DNA of 64,000 nt from Tillus elongatus (Eukaryota > Arthropoda > Insecta > Coleoptera > Cleridae): the NCBI GenBank assembly GCA_964006375.1, contig OZ023269.1, positions 126,330,723 to 126,394,722 of the forward strand, given 5' to 3'. A model generated the notes under the pieces. That model had not been told where the DNA came from and did not search any database. It saw only the letters and a program-made list of their open reading frames with translations. The translations under genes were made by a program, and so were the position numbers. Shown here one piece after another: positions 34,538 through 46,789 of this stretch (its first letter is position 1; the number at the start of each line of letters is the position of its first letter).

Positions 34538-36391
34538 TGTTCAAATAATTTTGACCGGCTAGCATATCTCCGTAACTATTTTTCTTAGAGCTTCCGTATA
34601 AAAATTTGGATTACAAGTATGGCACAGAAAAATTTTTGGAAGGTATTTTCACGTTTCTATCATAGCCGCAAAATCGCTGATAAATATATAAACTATGAAA
34701 CGATTTCATAATATATGGCAAATTTGGAACAATTTTCACATGCATCTTTTTGCTGAGGCTTTCAAAATACAAATTTACAGGATGATAAGAAGTAGTAAAG
34801 CGAATAGAATAACTTAGGCTTGAACATACATAAATTAGAAGGGTTCGCTTCAGCTAATAGTTTTATTTGGTATCTAATATTGGCTGATCCTTATCGTTTT
34901 TTAATACACTATATGGCTGCTAGGAGGCACTTTTTAACAGTAAATCAAGTTTTGTGACTTTTCTCAAAATTTTCAAATAGAAGCATAGAAACTTCTCATG
35001 CTGGAAGGATTAGAGTGGAAAAGTTAGAGAAACAGACAATCACATTGATATCTTAATTAGAACCGGAGATATAACCATTCGAAATTTTACTCCATACTCT
35101 GCGGTACACTGTTAATATGCTAAAAAAATAAAAGAGTTAGCTTTGGACATATTCCAAATGACTCTTAAATAAAAGTCTTCCTGTCAATCAAAACATTTAG
35201 TTTTACGAATCATGTGTGTATAAAACCCTGCTCTACTTTTTTTAAGTGCCATTATAATAATTTAAAATGAACAAGCATATCATATGTTAGCAGTCTATTT
35301 TAAAGTCATAAAAATGCTAATGTTGCGACTAAGGTATTTGCCACCAGATCTTCAAGAGGGTGTCATCCTACGTAACGAGCATTCACACGTTTGACACAAA
35401 GTAAGCTACCTGTGTTAATTGAAACATTTTTCTTCAGACTAGACGAAATGTCCAGTACATTTTGCTAGGAATGTCAGGGAATACTTAGATTCAAGGTTTA
35501 ACGGTAGGTGGATTGGAAGAGGCAGTGTATTCCCATGGCCTGCGAGCTCACCGGACCTAGCATGCATAGAGTTTTATTTGTGGGGACTCTTAAAGGATCT
35601 GGTTTATCGAACTAGGCCACAACCAGGGAAACTATGATAATAATAACTTAGTAAGCTATCCAATTCATCTGTTAAGCAAAGATTAAAGCAGCCTCTACAA
35701 TAAAAATTGCTCGTTTATGTATTAAAAATGACTGAAGGGAGTTTGAAAATTTAAGGCATCGAGATCTCTGAATGGCATTCGGAACATTTAAACATCCTGC
35801 TTTTAGTTTTTTTTAGCATATTGGCACTGTGCCGCAGAGTATGGGACAAAACTTTGATTGGTCATATCTCCGGTTCTAATATAGATACCAACGTATTTTT
35901 TTGTATTTCTCTGACTTTTTCACTCATAATCCTACTAACATGAGAAAAGTCTATGATTCCTTTTAAAAATTTTGAGAAAAATTACAAAACCCAAACTATT
36001 GTTGCCCCCTGACAAAAATATGATGACTTGAAACGCGATATGGAGCAATGAATATTAAATACCAATGAAAAGTCAGTAAACAAAATGAAATTTACTATTT
36101 TTTATCATGCTATAACCGTTTTATTTAGAATGCTATGGCAAGAAAATATATGGGAAAATTGTTCCTGTTGCCTACATAACTCATCTATTTATTAGAGAAT
36201 TTTGGAAAAAAAATAGAACTTTTAAGATCGGCCGTTGCTATTACTCCCTCTTGCGGCTATGACAGGAACTTGAAAATAATTTACAAAAATTTGTCTGTGC
36301 GATATTTGGAATTAAAATTATTATCCGGAACCTCCAAGAAAAATGGTTACGGAGATATGCTAGTCGGTCGAAGTTATTTGAACATCCTGTA
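34538..36391 (+). mobile_element. Tc1/mariner-superfamily element with about 600-bp inverted arms
   Basis: Outer ends are CAGGGTGTTCAAATAATTTT and the complement of CAGGATGTTCAAATAACTTC, each followed by CTAGCATATCTCCGTAAC. TA stands on both sides, as expected of the 2-bp TA duplication of this superfamily. Beyond the tips the two arms (34538-35142 and 35806-36391) remain similar in inverted order through landmarks such as CATAGCCGCAA, AGAACCGGAGATAT and CATACTCTGCGG. The centre (35143-35805) holds transposase remains. The element sits inside a LINE fragment. Confidence 0.85.
35453..35638 (+). pseudogene. Transposase C-terminal remnant of the long-arm mariner
   Basis: The frame reads FARNVREYLDSRFNGRWIGR, then WPASSPDLACIEFYLWGLLK and DLVYRT, ending in a stop. 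SPDL with FYLWG is the third catalytic aspartate region of the group (usual form RSPDLTPLDFFLWG); the aspartate is present. The second-aspartate motif just upstream (35430-35450) is garbled. No N-terminal domain is visible, so the element is non-autonomous. Confidence 0.8.
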
Positions 36392-36530
36392 CATAGGGAT
36401 AGTTTCAAAGACAATCCGTATGACCAAAACTTATTGAGGGGTGCCGCATGCCAAAGCTGATCGAATGCATTCGAAACATCCAATTAAATTGCAGCTTCTC
36501 CAAAATTTCTGGAGCAGAACTCCAAAGATG
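36392..36530 (-). pseudogene. Jockey-superfamily LINE RT fragment (motif A), split by mariner
   Basis: The minus strand reads LDVSNAFDQLWHAAPLNKFW and SYGLSLKLSL: motif A (LDISKAFDQVWHAALLNKLP in the intact copies). Both aspartates are present. It continues into the fragment at 34414-34537 once the mariner element is ignored. Confidence 0.75.
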
Positions 36531-37440
36531 AGGGACGTGTGTCAGAAATTATTGTTAGGTTATGTTCTTATTTTAATATTTTTTTGAGTTATCGCTCAAA
36601 ATATGGGATTATCCCCATAAAACATTGAATAGCGGCGGCATGAAATAATTTTAATAAATAAATAAAATTAATAAAGACATGTTTCTGAGAATTTTGCATC
36701 TAGGTATAACTAATTTTATGTTTATTGATCGCAGTGTTAGCCTTGAAGTGTTTATAGGTAAACTCTTATCGAACATAAAGGGAAACGGACCCTCATCTAC
36801 GCTACTGATTATTTGCCCATTATCATCCTAATAAGAACATTTACAGATTCCCTCAATTGGTAATAGAACGTTAACAGGTTCCAATAGTACCCAAACTTAA
36901 TTACGATAACTTATATTTCTATGTGTCCCCACACAATACGGCCCTTTCGTAACCTATCACTATCATAGTTACAAGTCGTAGACAAAGCCTCTTAACTCAT
37001 GTAACATTACTTTGGATCGTAATTTAAGCGGTAAGTTTGATTATAATGTGCAAAGTGATGGGTGATTTAAATTTTTAAATAGCCATCATTTAGCGAGTCA
37101 GCTAAAACATATTTGATTTTACCGTTATTCCCAAATTATTGAAGCTGTGTTTATTAAAAGCTAAAACTTGTGTTTAGCGCTTTTTGTTCGATGCTTGCGG
37201 ATTGCCTTACGTAAAGATATATTTAAGGAATAATTAGAAAATATTGGGGACGTAATATTTCGCTTAGTATAAAAATTAATTAACCCATTTCCTGCATTGG
37301 TCTCCATTCACGGATCAGTGAGATTTTGCTTTCCACAAAGGTGCCACTCAATCTACCTTCCCTATTCAAGTTTTCGGGCTAACTTCACAAAACCTTTCAA
37401 AATCTTACAGACTCAAATTTCAGTCAATATATTCACGATA
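36531..37440. other. Unassigned AT-rich DNA
   Basis: About 900 bp without a supported gene or repeat. Confidence 0.45.
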
Positions 37441-39060
37441 TCAGCAATAGTGATGATCATGCCATCTGAAAAGCTACAAAGAAGTTCAAAAGGCCTCTAG
37501 TGAGAGTGTCTCCCATAAAAAAGCCAAACGAAGAATGGGCGTGCTTAAGTTAGGATAATTCCAACGCTTTCGCAGATCACCTGACTGAGGTACACGATCC
37601 AACCATATGCTACAGAGAAATAGAGTCCTTCTTAGAAGTGCCGTGTTAGACGTCACTTTCAATTAAGCCATTTACGAAGAAAGAAACAAAATCCGAAATC
37701 AAGAAACTAAAAGCCAAAAAACTTCCGGGTTACGATCTTATCACAGAAAAACTTTTTCAAAATCTTTCTGAAAAAGCAAGCTCTTTGCTTATCACAATCT
37801 ACAATCGTATGATGAACCTATCCTATTTCCCAGCCTTATGGAAATCCGCCTTGATTATTATGATAGCTAAGCAAGGCAAACCTGAACATGAGGTTGCATC
37901 TTATACACCTATAAGCTTGCCATCCATGCTAGGAAAAAGAGCTGATATGCTATTGCTGAAGAGGCTAAGGAAAGATGCATAATATAATACCAAGACAGCA
38001 ACTAGGCTTTAGAGAACATCACTCCACACTCCAGCAAGTTCACGGAATAGTCAAAAAAATATCAACCAGTCTTGAAAGCAACGAATTTTGTAGTGCAGTG
38101 TTTTTAGATTCGCCTCAAGCATTTGATAAAGTATGGCACACTGGTCTCTTATACAAGATCCAGAATCTTCTTCACAGCCATACTATTTGCTACTAAAATA
38201 TTACTTGTCAGATAGCTACTTTTCGGTGAAACACAATGATGCAGTATCAAGTCTATATCCCATAGAATTTGGCGTACCACAAAGGAGCGTGCTGGGACCA
38301 CTACTGTACTTAATCAGAACATCAGATACACCAGAGTCAGGGAACACAACCCTTGCTACTTTTGCTGATGATATTGCAGTAATATCATCACATCGAAAAG
38401 ACAAGGTAGCCTCACAAAACTTACAACACTTGGACGAGATCAATAAGAAATCGCGTTTCAGTGTAAATGAAAGCAAATCAGTTCAAGTAACATTTACTAA
38501 TAAAAATAAGATCTTCGCAAGGGTTACTATATTTAACAAGCACATCCCTGTAAGCACCAAAGCAAAATATATTAGTATACATCTTGATCAACGTTTAGCG
38601 TGGAAACGGCATATAAAGTTGAAGAAAGCACAAATAAATTTTAAGGTTCGGGACATGCACCGGCTCCTAGGAAGAAAGTCAAAGCCCACAATCAGCAACA
38701 AGATTTTGATCTACAAGGCCTTTATAAAACCAATCTGGACCTACGGAATCTAGTTTTGGGGAGGCGCTAAACCAACAAATATTCGAACTATACAAAGACA
38801 GTAATCCTAAATACTTCGCTCAATAGCAAATGCTCCATGGTACGTTTCCAACCTTACCTTACATCAAGATCTCAAAATCCCAGTCGTTCATGAAGAAATT
38901 CGAACATACGCCCAAAATTATCACGCAAAGTTGCCTCGCCACGAGGATCCATTCATAGAACAACACTCTGAAGACCCTTTCTAGGAGAGACACTTAAGAA
39001 GAACCTGGCCAAGAGATCTACTAAATTAACAATTCATTGTTATCCGAGAGGGGGTGTCTA
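37441..39060 (+). pseudogene. Jockey-clade LINE reverse transcriptase, 5'-truncated and decayed
   Basis: Broken frames spell AFADHLTEVHDP, ETKSEIKKLKAKKLPGYDLI (about 37690-37740, the typical Jockey opening of the RT), FPALWKSALIIMIAKQGKP, PRQQLGFREHHSTLQQV, motif A LDSPQAFDKVWHTGL (with P for K), motif B FGVPQRSVLGPLLY (R for G), catalytic FADDIAVISSH (about 38359-38370) and YISIHLDQRLAWKRHI. The thumb ends near KPIWTYGI, then breaks. The 3' UTR runs to about 39175 with no poly(A). RNase H is absent, as usual for Jockey. Confidence 0.85.
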
Positions 39061-39177
39061 CACCGGTGGGCTACTCCCTCTTTAATTTACTGAGAGAAAA
39101 GCAATAGAATACACTTACATAGTATCCGCACTGCACAATGTATTTAGTAATTTAGTTACCAATAGTAAATTTTAAAA

Positions 39178-39495
39178 AGTCTGGGCGCAGCAAGTGCGTT
39201 ATGGTGGTGAATTTTCATAAAAATATTTTTAATAGCAAATATGTCTCTTCTTTCAACGAAAGCAGGCATGAAATTTGGTTACCGGTATAACATATATAGT
39301 AGAAACAATGTGCCATGTTTCATCAAAATAACTTTATTGTGTGAAAATGTACAAAAATTTCCGAAAGTAGACCTAAAGTGTTCCCAAAAAAACTGTTGGT
39401 TGACCTTATAGGTTAATAGCAAATTGAGCTATTCCATTTTGTAGCGTTTAATTAAAATTCGCTACCATAACGCGCATGCTGCGTCCCGAATTTCT
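39178..39495 (+). mobile_element. Family M complete copy 6 (about 316 bp)
   Basis: Left end GGGCGCAGCAAGTGCGTTAT, right end CATAACGCGCATGCTGCGTC. Right flank again TTACAAACATGCATTATATT. Confidence 0.85.
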
Positions 39496-39689
39496 TTTCT
39501 TACAAACATGCATTATATTTCGATGGAAAATGCAAAAAATGCAATCACATAAGACGTGTTCGATTTAAAAAAAAAATTGTATCACCAACGAGTTATGGGC
39601 CATGCTGTGATTGTAGAAATATTTTTTTAAGATGTAGCTCAAGACACCATATAATTAATGTATAAATTTTTTTCTTATCTTGTATTATA

Positions 39690-40019
39690 ACGGATATATT
39701 GAGCTTTATTATTTTTTTACGAAAATTCGGCAAAAATTATGTATCATTAAACGATAAACTATATAGCTAAGACTACTGCCAAAGCATCAGAGAAAGGGTC
39801 TATTTGAAATGAATTTTCTGGAAATATTTTAGTAAAATGAAAGACAATGACGGTTGAAGCTAAGACTTTAGGCTTTGTAAAACATTCTTCTTGAGACATT
39901 TTCGTTCCATAGCTCGTATTAGTTTCAGGATCTTTGCCTAAATGTTGCCTAAATGTTGCCAAATCGCGACGTGGACGTTTAGAGGACAACCCCAATTTAT
40001 TTTTCTTTAAATGCCTATA
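39690..40019 (-). repeat. Unnamed interspersed repeat
   Basis: On the minus strand this matches 47815-48060: AAATCGCGA-, GCAACATTTAGGCAA-, GAAATTAATTTCAAATA- type landmarks and the TTTCTCTGATGCTTTGG string. It has a short internal doubling (GCCTAAATGTT twice at 39936-39957). No coding. Confidence 0.6.
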
Positions 40020-40267
40020 ACTCTTTTATACTTCAACCTACAGAGTTAAATTTTGGTAGATAATTTTCCTATAATGATGTAAACTCGCGTACCAAATGTT
40101 GTTGTCCTAACTTTGTTATTTTCGGAGATATCACTTTTTTTTAGAAAGAAAACACAAAATTTGCCAGGAAAATCTAGTCAGATTTTCCTAGATGACGAGC
40201 TTATCCAAGTACTTGCAACTGGAAGGTTTTAACCAAATTCAACAAAATCGGCCCATTATTATTATTA
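40020..40267 (+). mobile_element. Family T left arm only
   Basis: Contains GATTTTCCTAGATGACGAGC, CAAGTACTTGCAACTGGAAG and AAATCGGCCCATTATTATTA, then gives way to the Penelope-like terminus where (TA)n would start. Confidence 0.65.
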
Positions 40268-40640
40268 GGGTTGAACCGCGTCCAGATTTTATGAAAACTC
40301 GACGTTTCGGCTCTTGTTTTGGAGCCATTTTCAAGAGGTAAAGGAAATGTGTAAGGACACTCTAAGGCCACAATCTGCCTACTCCTTAGAGTATGTTTTG
40401 TGTCCTGTATGAATATGGTGCATGGCCAGCGCCGATGGGAGGTCAGATTTTCTAACTGCGAGGGTGTTTACATATATTCTATTGTAGATGCGTCTATTTG
40501 TTTGTCCTACATAAGTTCGGGAACAGTCGGAACAAGGAATTTCGTAAACTCCGTGGGATTCGTTTGGAATCAGGAGTTTTTTATCAGATTTGACAGCTTT
40601 TGCTCTGCTGGTTTTGATATTATGGGTTCTAAAAATCACA
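40268..40640 (-). pseudogene. Penelope-like element C-terminal GIY-YIG fragment and terminus
   Basis: The minus strand (40639-40379) reads HGVYEIPCSDCSRTYVGQTN, RRIYNRIYVNTLAVRKSDLP and ALAMHHIHTGHKTYS. GVYEIPC with TYVGQT is the GIY-YIG nuclease signature of Penelope-like elements, with the C-x-x-C between; the conserved R of RRIYNRI is present. The downstream 40378-40268 is the terminus shared with 8555-8770 and includes a degenerate hammerhead: stem II GGCTC/GAGCC, core GAA, palindromic ACGT (40305-40302), C, while CUGANGA reads TTGAAAA. The RT domain is not next to it. Confidence 0.85.
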
Positions 40641-40959
40641 GGACATTAACAGGATACAAACTTCTGAAATTTGGACTTGAGAAAAATGAAAAAACACCAT
40701 TCGTGCCGCAAAAAGTTGATTAAAAGTGTAGAAGTCGGAGAAAAATATACTTACCACAGGGTATCGAAAGAAATATATGTGGGATATATTCAGAAATACA
40801 TTAAAATTTAACAACAATAATTTTGCATAGTTTATATAGCTTTACGTAGTTTTTTTTTACCAAAATATTGTTTTTTAACATGACATATCGTTTGTTTTTC
40901 AACTTAAATTAAAAGCTGTGGGCATTTAATTTTCTTAAGGCACCAATACGATATATTCT
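40641..40959. other. Unassigned AT-rich DNA
   Basis: About 320 bp. A minus-strand frame near 40817-40629 may hold a little more decayed Penelope text but is not convincing. Confidence 0.4.
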
Positions 40960-41553
<594 letters not shown>

Positions 41554-41936
41554 TAATTTGCTATTCTAGTAAAGTTTGGAAAATCTTTTTTAAGCTGCTC
41601 CTTGTAGACTTTAAAGCTGAATCTTGCAGGAAGAAGTAACTACTTCAACAAAGTTGCATGATGTTTGAGATTTTGTAATGAATTTGCTGATGCAAGTGAC
41701 GACGTTGCAAGAATCGAAACCCGCTATAAACATTTCATGCTGTCTTTTTAAATCAAGTCGAAGAATTCCACACAAATTGTGGGTCACTTTGTTAACATAG
41801 TAATCCAATTGTGTCCCTAGTGAACAATAATTTATTATAAAATTAAAACATATAAAAACTGATATTATTTTCTATTAAACAGACAAATGAATTAATGTGT
41901 AATCTTTTGTTCTTATAAACGCCAATATTTAAATCA

Positions 41937-42050
41937 AAGTCTGGACTCAGAGAGTGCGTTACCGTGGCGAATTTTCACAAAATCTTTCAAATCATAATAA
42001 CTTGATTTTATACAAGGCTAGAATATTCAATTTCGATACATCTTGAAGCA
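41937..42050 (+). repeat. Family M left end
   Basis: GTCTGGACTCAGAGAGTGCG, TTACCGTGGCGAATTTTCAC. The matching right end may be at 45650-45762, beyond the LINE. Confidence 0.65.
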
Positions 42051-42244
42051 ACTTAAAAATCATTAAAAAAACATCAAATTGACAATTTCATTTTTTCGAT
42101 ACCATAAATAATTAATTAGTCTAATTTTTGGGAGCGTTTAAAAAGATGAATTAACCGCAACCCTATTTATTTCTCTCAAGTTAAAAATAAAAAATGTATT
42201 ATCCAAAAAATGATAGTAAAAGAGTAATACATCACATGAGCCAC

Positions 42245-44856
42245 AGTTTTTTTTAATTTTTTTTTAACAACACACCACGAGGGCTTACAGCCTAAATACT
42301 ATCGTACCGTGGGTGTCGACCAGAAGGAAAAAGGCAACTTATTAATTCTGAACTTGAAGGTTTGAAGGTTCGGAGGAGAGGGAAAAACATGTGCCGGCAA
42401 GGAATTTTACAACTTGGAAGTCCTTGGGACAAAAGAGCTGACATAACAAGATGTTCTATGTCTGGTGACCTGGACAGTAAAAGGGTGCATTCGCTCTGTT
42501 CCCCTGGTAGATATGTTGGGGCAGCAGGTGGAGGAACTATGGTAGAAAGCTCCTCTGAGCAGTGCCCGTCCAAATATCTATAAAAGAGAGAGAGGTCACC
42601 AACGGCACATCAGTGGGCAAAGAATGTTAGACTTTGGGTGAGGATAGGGTATCCAATGAGACGTATAACTCTCTTCTGAGTGGAGTCCAGGATAGCGAAT
42701 GTAAAAGCGGCAGCGGCACCCCAGATGTGGGAGCAGTATTCGAGGTTTGGACTTATTTGTGAAGTATATAAGCTATAGAGATTAGCTGGTGAAAAGTATT
42801 TGCGAGCCCGGAAGAGGAAACCCAATTTCTTATAAGCCGCTTCTGCAATTGATGTGACATGTTGGTGCCAATTAAGATTTCCATCCACAGAAATGCCAAC
42901 AAGAGAAAAGGACTCATTTCTTTGAATAACTTGGTTGTTTATTGTGATGGGTCTAGGGCTGGTGTATCTCTTATGAGATAGAAAGCAATACTGAGATTTG
43001 GTGAGGTTCAATTGTACAAGATTTCAACTTTCCCAGTCTAATATTTTTTTGGAGATCCACGGAGACAGAACCCTCCATAAGTCTGCGATCCTCATCTAAT
43101 TGAGCTAAAGATACAGACTTAGAATATTGTATATTTGAGTGGAGGGTGCTGTCGTCCGCGTAACTGTGAACTGGGTTGGATGTGCTAGAGAGGAGGTCAT
43201 TGATGTGGAGCAGAAACAAGAAAGGGGCTAAAGCTGAACCTTGTGGAACTCCTGCATTAATTGGATACAGTTTGAGGAATGGTCATCCACGATAACAGAA
43301 ATGCTCCGGTTTGAGGAAATTTGCTGTCGAGGTACAGAGTTTTAGTGGTAGGCCATAGACCGGAAGTTTATTAAGCAGCGCTGCGTGCCAGACCTGGTCG
43401 AATGCTTTGGATATGTCTAGACCGACAATCTCGGATTCACCGTGTAGTTCCATATACTTGTTCCAAGAATGGGTGACAAAGGAAAGGAGGTCGGCAGTTG
43501 ATCTGCGCTGAATATACACTGCCTGACGTGGATTAGGCGGTGTTTTTCAAGAAATTTTAGTAATTCGGTGTTTATATACTTTTCCATTACTTTAGAGACG
43601 ACTGAAAGGACAGAAAGTAGTTGTTAGGAAGCGCTTTGGATCTTTGCTTGGGGACGGGTTGTACTCGAGCAGTTTTCCAGTTACTGGGGAATATGCCTCT
43701 ATTGTAAGATGTGTGAAACAGACGAGTCAAGACAGGAGCAAGTTCTGGTGCGCATTTTTTGAGAACAATTGCTGGGATCTCGTCAGGGCCAGAGGCTTTC
43801 CTGGTATTAAGGGAAGAGAGCATCTTTTGTACCTTTTTAGTTTTGAAAATGATATCCGTCATTTTATGCGCGACATTGGGGACTGTTAGTGGTTGAACAT
43901 TTGGAGTTGGGTTGAGAGTAGAATTACCGGCGAACAACGAGACAAAAAGTTCACCCTTACCCAGGGCGGTAGAAGCAATTTCATCCCCCGAAACAAGAGC
44001 TGGAAACGTGCTCTTGCAGAAATTATTCCCAATAGATTTAACGAAAGTGCAGAAGGGTTTGCTGCCGTTGTAGCTTAAGAGGACTTGTTTTTGATCTGGT
44101 TATTAAACGAGTTTTTTGCCTCAGATATAATGCGGACAAAGCGGTTTCTGGCGTCGTTAAATGCTTGACGGGATTGTGTAGGAGCGTTTTGTGAGCTTTG
44201 ACCTTTTCAAGTCTGACCTTGTCAGAGGATTTAGAGAACCAGTGCTTTTGAGTGGCTGAAGAGGTTTTCTATGTACGTGGAATAAATAATCCCATGCCAG
44301 CCTGGATAGTTTCGGTGACGTTTTGTGAGATATCAGAGGGGTCAGGATGAGCGAAGCAGACAGACTCCCATGGAAATGGGGAAAAGTAATCCCGAATTTC
44401 GTCCCAGTTCGCGGAGTTGTGGTGCTAAATGATACGTGGGTGTGATGAATGTGTGACTTCGGGTTGCATTGCGCAGGACGCAGTGACCATTCCCTGGTCT
44501 GAGCGACCAAGGGGAGTGGGGGTGACTGATATCTTATAGCATTCAGGTTTTGTAGCGAGAGGGAGATCCAAGGGAGTTGAGCTGTGTGTTGGGATGCGAG
44601 GTAAGTAAGTAGGTTGCTGAACCATACTGGCTAAAGAATAGCTAACTGCAAAGGCTTCCGCTGCTCCCCCTTGTGGATCGGTTTTTGAAGATCCTAGCCT
44701 TATTACGGACACCGACGTCACCAAGAATAGTGACCTCGGAGGAAGGATATTCAGAAATCAGATGGTCGGTTTTTTTCAGAAAGGTAGTAGAAGAGCTGGA
44801 CAAAGTTGTTGTCGGAAGGTGACCGGTAAATGCAACAGATGAACTTAGTTGCAGCC

Positions 44857-44891
<35 letters not shown>

Positions 44892-45475
44892 ATCCAAAGT
44901 ATGCCTTTTTTTCCAGCTTCAAAATTAGGGAGTCTGGTGCAGGGTACGTATGCGCACACGCCTCCATGCAATCTAAAGGAAGTAAGGAGCTCATACTCCG
45001 GGAAATTAAGGTGATTAGTGGCTATTTTGGCACTGATTTGGGTTTCGGTGAGGAAGAGGAGTTGGGGCCTATTAGCCTGGAGGAAATGGTGGACGGAGTT
45101 CAGGTTAGAATTTAGGCCACATACATTCGAGAAGGATATCTTAAATCTTGATGCCGGCGCCCCCTGTACACCCCCCTCCCAGAGATCCGAATGGAGGGGT
45201 ATTTTATCTCCGGAATCTTTTGTACATGGAGGAGCCATCATCATTTTTGTTTATAAGGGAAACCGACTCATACACCAGAACTGGAAACGTCCGTTGGGAC
45301 TTCACCGGCCCCTTGATGCAAGGGGTGGTACCTCCTCGGGCGTGAAAAAATCCTTTACTATCACGTAAAGGAAAAGTCCACTACCACCTGCTTGACTCCG
45401 ATTAGTCGCCGCGTACGACAAGCGGGAGTTACCATGGGCCTATTCTTCTAGTTAGTACCCGGACCCACAGGGGAC
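42245..45475 (-). mobile_element. Jockey-superfamily LINE, near full-length but decayed
   Basis: About 3.2 kb, one ORF. On the minus strand it has a 5' UTR (45475-45250, with GGGTCCGGGTACTAACTAG), coding remains to 42292, and a short 3' UTR ending GTGGTGTGTTGTT and an A-rich tail (T-rich at 42245-42264 on the plus strand). Two more copies of this family are at 59521-60445 and 60930-63647. This is the only one with its 5' region, and it fixes where the other copies are truncated. Confidence 0.85.
42292..45244 (-). pseudogene. Endonuclease-RT polyprotein of the decayed LINE
   Basis: Minus-strand pieces in order: 45244-44642 apurinic-like endonuclease start (ISFSNVCGLNSNLNSVHHFL, LFLTETQIS) with an expanded Ser-Leu tract coded by (GA)n at 44859-44886 (about 14 units on the plus strand), and GDVGV where the intact copy has GDFNV; 44724-44157 endonuclease end; 43937-43587 KASGPDEIPAIVLKKC; 43519-43283 motif A LDISKAFDQVWHAALL; 43219-42971 SYADDSTLHSN with the catalytic YADD; 43011-42292 thumb and C-terminus. 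At least six frameshifts or stops. Inactive. Confidence 0.85.
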
Positions 45476-45649
45476 AGATTTTTGTAAAAAAAAATTAATC
45501 ATTTGATGGAACATTTTTTAAACGAAATTCATCGGAAATAATTTTTTAATGGATTTTCGTGCAAACAAATTATTTGATTTTCAATTTTAATTACAGATTG
45601 GGTATATAGTTCGAATTGTATGTATTCTTTCAGCAGAATTTTGTGTAAA

Positions 45650-45762
45650 AAATATTTAGCCAAATTTGATGCCCGCTTTCATTAAAAAGTCATATGTGCC
45701 ATTAAAAATATTTTTATGAAAATTCACTACCAAAACGCACTTTCTGCGTCCAGACTTTTTAA
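45650..45762 (-). repeat. Family M right end
   Basis: AAATTTGATGCCCGCTTTC, then ATTCACTACCAAAACGCACT and TTCTGCGTCCAGACTTTTT. Confidence 0.75.
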
Positions 45763-45904
45763 GATATCAGTTTATTAACATCGAAATGGTAAATATTTCT
45801 TGAGAGATAATTAACCTTAACTGAATTTGTGTTTTTGATAGTGTAAATCACCTAGCGATTACTTACGTGTAACATCTACTGAACTAGAAACATTAGCTTT
45901 AGCA

Positions 45905-46690
45905 AATCAGTGCTAGATTTAATTACGTGGAGGCTCCACTGAGTTTAAGATATTAGGTAAATCAACACCCAATTTACTGGACCCTTGCTCATTAGCACTA
46001 TCTACAGGAATGGACAGCACTAGTTTGACAGCGTCTCCACAGAGTAAATGTCTATGTGGGACAAACAAGTCTAAATGTTTACCTATCAGATAGGGATATT
46101 GACAGACTTTTCTCTCACACACATTGACTACATGATTGATTCCAGGTCAGCGATCATTCCTATGGCGGCTGGTTACTTTGTCAATTATACGACAAACAAA
46201 GGTGCTGCTGTTAATCAGGTCCAAAGAGGGGTCGAATGTTACAACCCACAAGGTACCGCCTGTGATATAGCAGCATTTAGATCTAGCCAACTGATTATAG
46301 GAGATATATTAACTTATCTCGAGTCTCAAGAACCGTCTTCAAACATTATGCACACAAATAGCGAAACAGAAAAAAGATAACCTAGACAAAAGCATAACGC
46401 GTTGGATTTCTAACGATGTCTATAACCCAAATAAAATTCAACACTTCCCGATGTCAAACGAAAAGAAAAATATCAATCTTGCCAACATTGCAATATGGCA
46501 ACTATCAAATATAAATGTTCCTAGCACAGCTGTACGGCCGGCGAAAATCATAAGGCGCGGCCAAGATAATTACAAGTGTTTTAATATACAAAATAGAGGT
46601 TATTGGCCTATTACTTTTGTTATTAGGATGGTAATAATTTTGAGCACAATGCTTATAGTAAATTTGTTGTTACAGAGTATTTAAATCATA
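45905..46690 (+). pseudogene. Unrecognised coding-like region with C-terminal membrane segment
   Basis: Three short frames follow one another on the plus strand and have protein-like composition. 45955-46095 has several cysteines (DPCSLALS, KCLCGTNKSKCLP). 46075-46380 reads AAGYFVNYTTNKGAAVNQVQ and RGVECYNPQGTACD. 46451-46684 ends with a hydrophobic stretch (FVIRMVIILSTMLIVNLLL) right before the stop, compatible with a C-terminal transmembrane anchor. An N-x-T glycosylation sequon (NYT) is present. The order looks like one decayed cysteine-containing membrane protein with frameshifts near 46090 and 46400. I do not recognise the family; a host gene relic, an element envelope-like ORF or an old viral insertion are all possible. 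Confidence 0.35.
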
Positions 46691-46789
46691 TATCTACAAA
46701 TAATATAACCATAAATTTACGATCTGAAGAGCAAAAAACGACACACGTATTTCATTTAGCTACGGACATAAGGTTACTATATGTCTGGA

